DNA of 10,408 bases, taken from the NCBI GenBank assembly GCA_905201895.1, contig CAJKPX010000074.1, positions 1 through 10,408 on the forward strand, in the 5' to 3' direction. The notes under the pieces are model-generated. The model was not told the DNA's origin. It saw only the letters and a program-made list of their open reading frames with translations, and did not search any database. How positions within the stretch are numbered: position 1 is the first letter of the stretch; every line of letters starts with the position of its first letter. Origin of the DNA: an uncultured Eubacteriales bacterium. GTDB lineage: Bacteria > Bacillota > Clostridia > Oscillospirales > CAG-272. A program made the translations under genes and the position numbers. Shown piece after piece: positions 6,309 to 10,408 of this stretch.

Positions 6309-6440
6309 TGACGACGGGCAATCGGCAGTACCTATACGTTTCTCGATGAACTTCCCCGTAAGGCAATTAAAAATTGCTTTGAAAAGTTTTTGAAAGGGGG
6401 TGCGGGGGAAAAGCTTTTTGCAAAAAAGTTTTCCCCCGCA
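6309..6440 (-). repeat. Family A extended repeat, copy 3, minus orientation
   Basis: The hairpin (6401–6440) pairs TGCGGGGGAAAAGCTTTTTG with CAAAAAAGTTTTCCCCCGCA (two mismatches). On the minus strand it is followed by CACCCCCTTTCAAAAACTTTT and then a tail ending near ATAGGTACTGCCGATTGCCC (6335 down to about 6316). That tail aligns over roughly 100 bp with the tail of copy 1 at 1455–1545, so the repeat is longer than its hairpin. It abuts family B copy 2 and the mreD start region. Confidence 0.7.
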
Positions 6441-6458
6441 GAACAAGACCGAAATATC

Positions 6459-7010
6459 ATGCCGAAATATATTATGGGACAGCGTGCGGCGCGGAGGACG
6501 GACACGGTGCGGTCGGTCCTGCTGATCGGAGGGCTTGTGACTCTGGCGGCGGTGCTGCAAACAACGCTGATGGGGCGGATACGCCCGTTTGGGATAGTTC
6601 CCGACCTGACCATGCTCGCGGTGCTCGGGATCGCATATTTTTGCGGCAGAGAGGCGGGCGCTGTCACGGGACTTGCAGGCGGTGTCCTCATCGACGCGAT
6701 GGGAGGCAGCAGCGTGACCGTGATGCCGCTTGTTTATCTGATTTTATGCTACACGGTGGGGCATTACGCCAGAGCGGTGATCCCAAAGCGCTTCACGGTC
6801 TATCTGATTATGCTCGGTGTGGCGGTGATCGTGCGCAGCGGAGTCACGCTTCTGCTTGCGAGCCTGCAATACGGCAGCTTTTCGCTCCCGCACCTGCTGC
6901 TTTATTCCACCCTGCCCGAAATACTCGTTTCGGGAGCGCTCGGTGCCGCGCTCTATTTTCCGCTCCGACTGTTTTGTCGGGTGCTGAACAGGCGGCGTCG
7001 AATGATCTGA
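6459..7010 (+). CDS. mreD: Rod shape-determining protein MreD
   Basis: A small multi-pass membrane protein of the elongation complex, partner of MreC. From the ATG at 6459 it has 183 residues, within the usual range. Hydrophobic segments fall at about 20–38, 48–62, 66–84, 88–104, 112–136 and 152–172. The family features QTTLMGRIRPFGIVPDL and GLAGGVLIDAMGG (about 71–83) are clear. The start is uncertain: no Shine-Dalgarno site precedes ATG 6459 or ATG 6474, and an in-frame TTG at 6390 would translate family A repeat copy 3 as a 23-residue leader (KGGAGEKLFAKKF…). I reject that leader because it is repeat-derived. The identity is firm from the body of the protein. Confidence 0.9.
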   Translation: MPKYIMGQRAARRTDTVRSVLLIGGLVTLAAVLQTTLMGRIRPFGIVPDLTMLAVLGIAYFCGREAGAVTGLAGGVLIDAMGGSSVTVMPLVYLILCYTVGHYARAVIPKRFTVYLIMLGVAVIVRSGVTLLLASLQYGSFSLPHLLLYSTLPEILVSGALGAALYFPLRLFCRVLNRRRRMI

Positions 7011-7046
7011 ATTTGCAACACGTGTTGCGAAATTCGGTTTATTTTT
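7010..7046 (+). terminator. Possible intrinsic terminator after mreD
   Basis: GCAAC-ACGT-GTTGC (7015–7028), extended by AATTT and AAATT with one bulged G, starts on the mreD stop codon and is followed by TTTATTTTT (7038–7046). The stem is short and the T-run is interrupted and a few bases late, so efficiency is uncertain. Confidence 0.4.
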
Positions 7047-7048
7047 GA

Positions 7049-7076
7049 TTGAACAACTCCATTTTATACATTATAC
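7049..7076 (+). promoter_or_regulatory. Possible sigma-A promoter for gyrA
   Basis: TTGAAC (7049–7054), a 16-nt spacer and TTATAC (7071–7076) resemble −35 and −10 boxes in the otherwise bare mreD–gyrA gap. The predicted start near 7083 would fall within the gyrA ribosome site (7081–7088), which weakens the call. A TATACA one step upstream (7065–7070) is an alternative −10 without a good −35. Confidence 0.3.
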
Positions 7077-7097
7077 GAACAGGAAAGGTATAAAACC

Positions 7098-9686
7098 GTG
7101 GCAAACGAAAAAGACAAAAAGTTAGATCAACAGCAGGAGGCGGCGCTGTTTGAGAACCAAAAGATCGTGGACGTCAGCATGGAGAAGGAAGTGAAAAAAT
7201 CCTTCATCGAATACTCCATGTCGGTAATCATGGCGCGTGCACTCCCCGACGTGCGCGACGGCATGAAGCCGGGTGCGAGACGTATCCTCTATGCAATGTA
7301 TGAGGACGGTCTGGTTCATTCCAAGCCCTTCCGCAAGTCGGCAACAACGGTTGGTAACGTGCTCGGACGCTATCATCCGCACGGTGACGCCGCCGTTTAC
7401 AACACGATGGTGCGCATGGCACAGCCCTTCTCGCTGCGCTATCCGCTCGTTGAGGGTCACGGAAACTTCGGTTCGGTCGATGGCGACCCTGCCGCAGCAT
7501 ACCGTTACACCGAGGCGAGACTCGACCGCATCGCCGACGAAATGATGCGCGATCTCGACAAAAACGTGGTGCCCATGATGCCCAACTTCGACAACCGTTT
7601 GCAGGAGCCAACGGTTTTGCCCTCGCGCTTTCCCAACCTGCTCGTCAACGGCTCGATGGGTATTGCGGTCGGTATGGCAACCAACATTCCGCCCCACAAC
7701 CTGGGCGAGGTGATCGACGCCACCGTTTACCGCATGGACAACCCCGATTGCTCGGTTTCGGAGCTAATGGAATACATCAAGGGCCCCGATTTCCCCACCT
7801 ACGCCACCATCTACGGCGTCAACGGCATCCGTGCGGCGTATGAAACGGGTAAGGGTCACATCATGGTGCGCTCGCGTGCAACCATCGAGGAGGACCACCG
7901 CCGCATCATCTTCACCGAAATTCCGTTCGGTGTCAACAAGAGCCTGCTTTGTGAGTCGATTGCAACCTGCGTCAAGGAAAAGAAGATCGACGGCATCACC
8001 GAGCTGCGCGACGAATCGGGCAGAGACGGTATGCGCATTGTGGTGGAATACCGCCGCGACGCCAACGCGCAGGTCATTCTCAATCAGCTCTATAAATTCA
8101 CCCAGCTGCAGGAGACCTTTGCCATCAACATGCTCGCGCTGGTCAACAACGAGCCCAAGGTGCTCACCCTGCCGCGCATTCTCGACCTTTATATTGCGCA
8201 CCAGGAGCAGGTGATTATCCGCCGCACGCAGTTTGACCTGGATAAGGCGAAGGCAAAGGCTCATATCTACGAGGGCTATAAGATCGCGCTGGACAACATC
8301 GACGAGATCGTGCAGATCATGAAGACCTCGCCCTCGATCCCCGAATCGAAAAAGACGCTCATGGAGCGCTTTGGTCTGTCCGACCTGCAGGCGCAGGCGA
8401 TCGTGGAAATGACGCTCGGAAAGCTCACGGGCATGGAGCGCAGCAAGATCGAGGATGAGCTCGCACGCCTGCACGCGCTGATTGCCGAGCTTGAGGCGAT
8501 CCTTGCCGACATGGGCAAGATCCGCCAGATCATCAAGGACGAGATGGGCGAGATCCGCAAAAAATATGCCGACGATCGCCGCACCGACATCGTGCCCGCA
8601 GAGCAGGAGATCATCCTTGAGGACCTGATCGAGCGCCACAGCTGCGTCATCACGCTCACGCACGCGGGTTATATCAAGCGCCAGCCTGCCGACACCTACT
8701 CCGCGCAGAATCGCGGCGGACGCGGTATCATCGGCATGTCCACCAAGGAGGAGGACTACATCGAGAAGGTGATTGCTGTCAACAGCCACTCCTACCTGAT
8801 GATGTTCACCAACACGGGCAAGGTGCAAATGCGCAAGGCTTATCTCATTCCCGAGGCGGGCAGAACCGCAAAGGGACAGAATATTGTCAACATCCTCGAG
8901 CTCACCGAGGGCGAGAAGATCACGGCATGCATCAGCGTGGACGGCTTCTCGGACGATCGCTATCTCACGATGGTCACGCGCAACGGCGTAATCAAGCGCA
9001 CCCTGCTTTCGGAATACGAATACCAGCGCAAGGGCGGCAAGATCGCGCTTAACCTCGACGAGGGTGACGAGCTCGTGTTCGTGGTTGCAACCGAGGGCGA
9101 ATGCGACCTGCTCATTGCAACCGCACAGGGTCAGGCAGTGCGCTTCTCGGAGGGCAACGTGCGCGCAATGGGACGCACCGCACGCGGCGTGCGCGGCATC
9201 AGCCTGCGCGACGGCGACTACGTGGCTGGCGTTTGCGTGGTAGAGGAGGGCATGGACCTGCTCTGCATCACCGAAAACGGCTTTGGAAAGCGCAGCCCGT
9301 TCGACGATTTCCGCCTGATGAAGAATCGCGGCGGCTATGGCGTCACCTGCTACAACCTCACCGAAAAGAGCGGCATCCTCACGGGCATCGCCGCTGTGGA
9401 CGACAGCATGGACCTGATGATGATCACCGATTCGGGCACGATCATCCGCACGCCTGTGGAGGGCATCCCGAGCCGTTCGAGAAGCGCGGGCGGTGTCATT
9501 GTGATGCGCCTGGGCGAGGACCAGAAGCTGGTCAACTTCACCACCACGCCGCATAGCGACGAGGGCGACGTAGAGACCGTTGAGGTCGCCGATGACGCTG
9601 CGGCTGAACCGACCGACGCACCCGAAGGAGCACCCGCCGCAGAGGCGGCAGAGGAGCCCGTAGAGGAGACTCCCACGGAGGAATAA
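7098..9686 (+). CDS. gyrA: DNA gyrase subunit A
   Basis: The DNA-cleaving subunit of gyrase, acting with GyrB as an A2B2 complex. It has 862 residues. The GTG start is supported by AGGAAAGG at 7081–7088. The N-terminal breakage domain begins near FIEYSMSVIMARALPDVRDG (36–55), with catalytic Tyr137 in the AAAYRYTEA motif. The C-terminal DNA-wrapping pinwheel carries a gyrase box variant QNRGGRG at 537–543, which supports GyrA rather than ParC. An acidic Ala/Glu/Pro tail of about 40 residues ends the protein. In the quinolone-resistance region the motif is HGDAAVYN: Ala98 and Asn102 sit where E. coli has Ser83 and Asp87. Gly59-Ala60 replaces the usual Val-His before Arg-Arg. The gene is separated from gyrB by mreC and mreD. 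The next gene begins 5 nt after its stop. Confidence 0.98.
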   Translation: MANEKDKKLDQQQEAALFENQKIVDVSMEKEVKKSFIEYSMSVIMARALPDVRDGMKPGARRILYAMYEDGLVHSKPFRKSATTVGNVLGRYHPHGDAAVYNTMVRMAQPFSLRYPLVEGHGNFGSVDGDPAAAYRYTEARLDRIADEMMRDLDKNVVPMMPNFDNRLQEPTVLPSRFPNLLVNGSMGIAVGMATNIPPHNLGEVIDATVYRMDNPDCSVSELMEYIKGPDFPTYATIYGVNGIRAAYETGKGHIMVRSRATIEEDHRRIIFTEIPFGVNKSLLCESIATCVKEKKIDGITELRDESGRDGMRIVVEYRRDANAQVILNQLYKFTQLQETFAINMLALVNNEPKVLTLPRILDLYIAHQEQVIIRRTQFDLDKAKAKAHIYEGYKIALDNIDEIVQIMKTSPSIPESKKTLMERFGLSDLQAQAIVEMTLGKLTGMERSKIEDELARLHALIAELEAILADMGKIRQIIKDEMGEIRKKYADDRRTDIVPAEQEIILEDLIERHSCVITLTHAGYIKRQPADTYSAQNRGGRGIIGMSTKEEDYIEKVIAVNSHSYLMMFTNTGKVQMRKAYLIPEAGRTAKGQNIVNILELTEGEKITACISVDGFSDDRYLTMVTRNGVIKRTLLSEYEYQRKGGKIALNLDEGDELVFVVATEGECDLLIATAQGQAVRFSEGNVRAMGRTARGVRGISLRDGDYVAGVCVVEEGMDLLCITENGFGKRSPFDDFRLMKNRGGYGVTCYNLTEKSGILTGIAAVDDSMDLMMITDSGTIIRTPVEGIPSRSRSAGGVIVMRLGEDQKLVNFTTTPHSDEGDVETVEVADDAAAEPTDAPEGAPAAEAAEEPVEETPTEE

Positions 9687-9691
9687 GACGC

Positions 9692-10336
9692 ATGAAGGCA
9701 ACGAAGGCGATCAAGCGCACAGGGCTTTTGCTTCTTGCGCTCTGCATGCTCTCCACGCTGCTGCTCAACCTCGCATCCTGCGCACGCGCGCCGCGCGTGG
9801 AGGAGGTCTATGACCGCGTGGTCGAGCTGCTCGACGGAGCGTATGAGCTCAACACCGTGTTCTACGGCGAGGGTCTGCCCGTTTGGGCAACCGACTCGGA
9901 TTTTGCCGAATTTTCGCACCTGTATTTCGATTTTCCCTACAAGGGCGACTACGAGCGCGTCAAGCCGCAGGCAAATTTCGGTAGCGTGGACGAGATCAAA
10001 ATTGCCGCCGCACGCATTTACAGCATGGAATATCTCGAGGGAGTTCTCTTTCCCGCCGCATTCGACGGCCTCGCCGCCGGTACCGTTGTGGCAGGCTCAC
10101 GCTACCTCGAGGAGGGGGACGTCCTCTATCAGTCCACCGACGAGAGCTTCGACCTGCGCGGCATCCCGATCTATGATTACTCCACCATGAGAGTCGTCCC
10201 CGTCGGAAAACGCGACGTCTGTCTCGTTGAGCTCGATTATTACCTCGATATCTATCCCAACACCCGTCAGGTTGCCTCCATTCGCCTCACACTCGAGGAG
10301 GACGGCGCCTGGTACCTCTCCTCGTTTAGTGGATGA
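9692..10336 (+). CDS. Predicted lipoprotein of unknown function
   Basis: A 214-residue protein with a lipoprotein signal: basic start MKATKAIKR, hydrophobic core GLLLLALCMLSTLLLN (11–26), then LASC with Cys30 as the likely lipid-modified residue. The mature part is acidic and rich in Tyr and aromatic residues. It has a VEEVYDRVVELLDGAYELN stretch after the anchor and a C-terminal SIRLTLEEDGAWYLSSFSG that resembles the closing strands of small extracellular domains; I recognise no family. The ATG at 9692 follows GGAGG (9677–9681), which lies inside the last gyrA codons, and the gap is 5 nt, so translation is probably coupled to gyrA. It is likely anchored on the outer face of the membrane. A role related to gyrase is not implied by the sequence. 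Confidence 0.85.
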   Translation: MKATKAIKRTGLLLLALCMLSTLLLNLASCARAPRVEEVYDRVVELLDGAYELNTVFYGEGLPVWATDSDFAEFSHLYFDFPYKGDYERVKPQANFGSVDEIKIAAARIYSMEYLEGVLFPAAFDGLAAGTVVAGSRYLEEGDVLYQSTDESFDLRGIPIYDYSTMRVVPVGKRDVCLVELDYYLDIYPNTRQVASIRLTLEEDGAWYLSSFSG

Positions 10337-10354
10337 GAGGGGAATTGGTTTTAT

Positions 10355-10404
10355 GCAGGGGGAGGGAGCGAAACTTTTGAAAAAGTTTCGCTCCCTCCCC
10401 CTGC
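10355..10404 (+). repeat. Family A hairpin repeat, copy 4, at window end
   Basis: A perfect 24-bp stem (10355–10378 with 10381–10404) and a GA loop. The core AAACTTTT/AAAAGTTT and the following GCACCC match the other family A copies; the GC-rich arm here is GCAGGGGGAGGGAGCG. It lies 18 nt after the lipoprotein stop. The window ends in its tail. No T-run is visible within the window. Confidence 0.8.
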
Positions 10405-10408
10405 ACCC

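Noticed and set aside
4849..6440. CRISPR array or insertion sequence
   Set aside because: Repeats are few, irregularly spaced and palindromic over different lengths, and there is no cas or transposase gene.
7764..9701. 645-codon open frame on the minus strand opposite gyrA
   Set aside because: It is a shadow of the GC-biased gyrA codons, rich in His, Ala and Val without recognisable domains.

Overview
This window looks like part of a Bacillota (class Clostridia) chromosome, close to the usual origin-proximal replication cluster. The order recF – remB (DUF370) – gyrB – gyrA matches the Bacillus/Clostridium dnaA–dnaN–recF–remB–gyrB–gyrA block, and each protein carries clear family motifs. Coding sequence is GC-leaning (Leu mostly CTC/CTG, Ala/Asp/Glu rich), while the gaps are A+T-rich and full of palindromic repeats. 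I infer an uncultured gut-type Clostridia lineage; the taxonomy below class level is a guess.

Layout, all genes on the + strand: a leading gap with small hairpins and a 19-bp tandem repeat (1–245); recF (246–1346); a repeat-filled gap (1347–1696); a membrane HELVHG zincin of the DUF3267 type (1697–2332); remB (2337–2609); a gyrB leader with a perfect hairpin (2610–2774); gyrB (2775–4748 as sequenced, with an apparent one-base deletion near 4656; the restored end is 4711); a repeat gap (4712–5120); mreC (5121–5954); a 504-bp mosaic of repeats (5955–6458); mreD (6459–7010); a possible terminator and promoter (7010–7076); gyrA (7098–9686); a short-spaced unknown lipoprotein gene (9692–10336); and a perfect 24-bp stem hairpin at the window end.

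The genes fall into three functional groups. RecF (recombinational repair loader) and gyrase GyrA/GyrB (DNA supercoiling) form the replication/repair core. RemB is a small DNA-binding regulator conserved at this locus. MreC/MreD belong to the cell-elongation machinery and here sit between gyrB and gyrA with no mreB in view. The DUF3267 gene interrupts the recF–remB neighbourhood, is coupled to remB by a 4-nt gap and has more A+T-rich codon use than its neighbours.

The most striking non-coding signal is a set of dispersed inverted-repeat families. Family A (GC-rich arm, AAACTTTTT core, CACCCC(C)TTTCAA.AAC tail) has four copies at 1361, 4727, 6401 and 10355. Family B (GTCATTCTGAGC…GAAGAATC) has copies at 4849 and 6162. 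Family C (CCTTGTAGGGACC) has copies at 6027 and 6134. Family D is a two-hairpin unit at 10–58 and, inverted, at about 1388–1447, where it appears to have inserted into a family A copy. Other points worth checking are the gyrB frameshift and GyrA residues Ala98/Asn102 at the classical quinolone-resistance positions. I found no transposase, CRISPR array, rRNA or tRNA.
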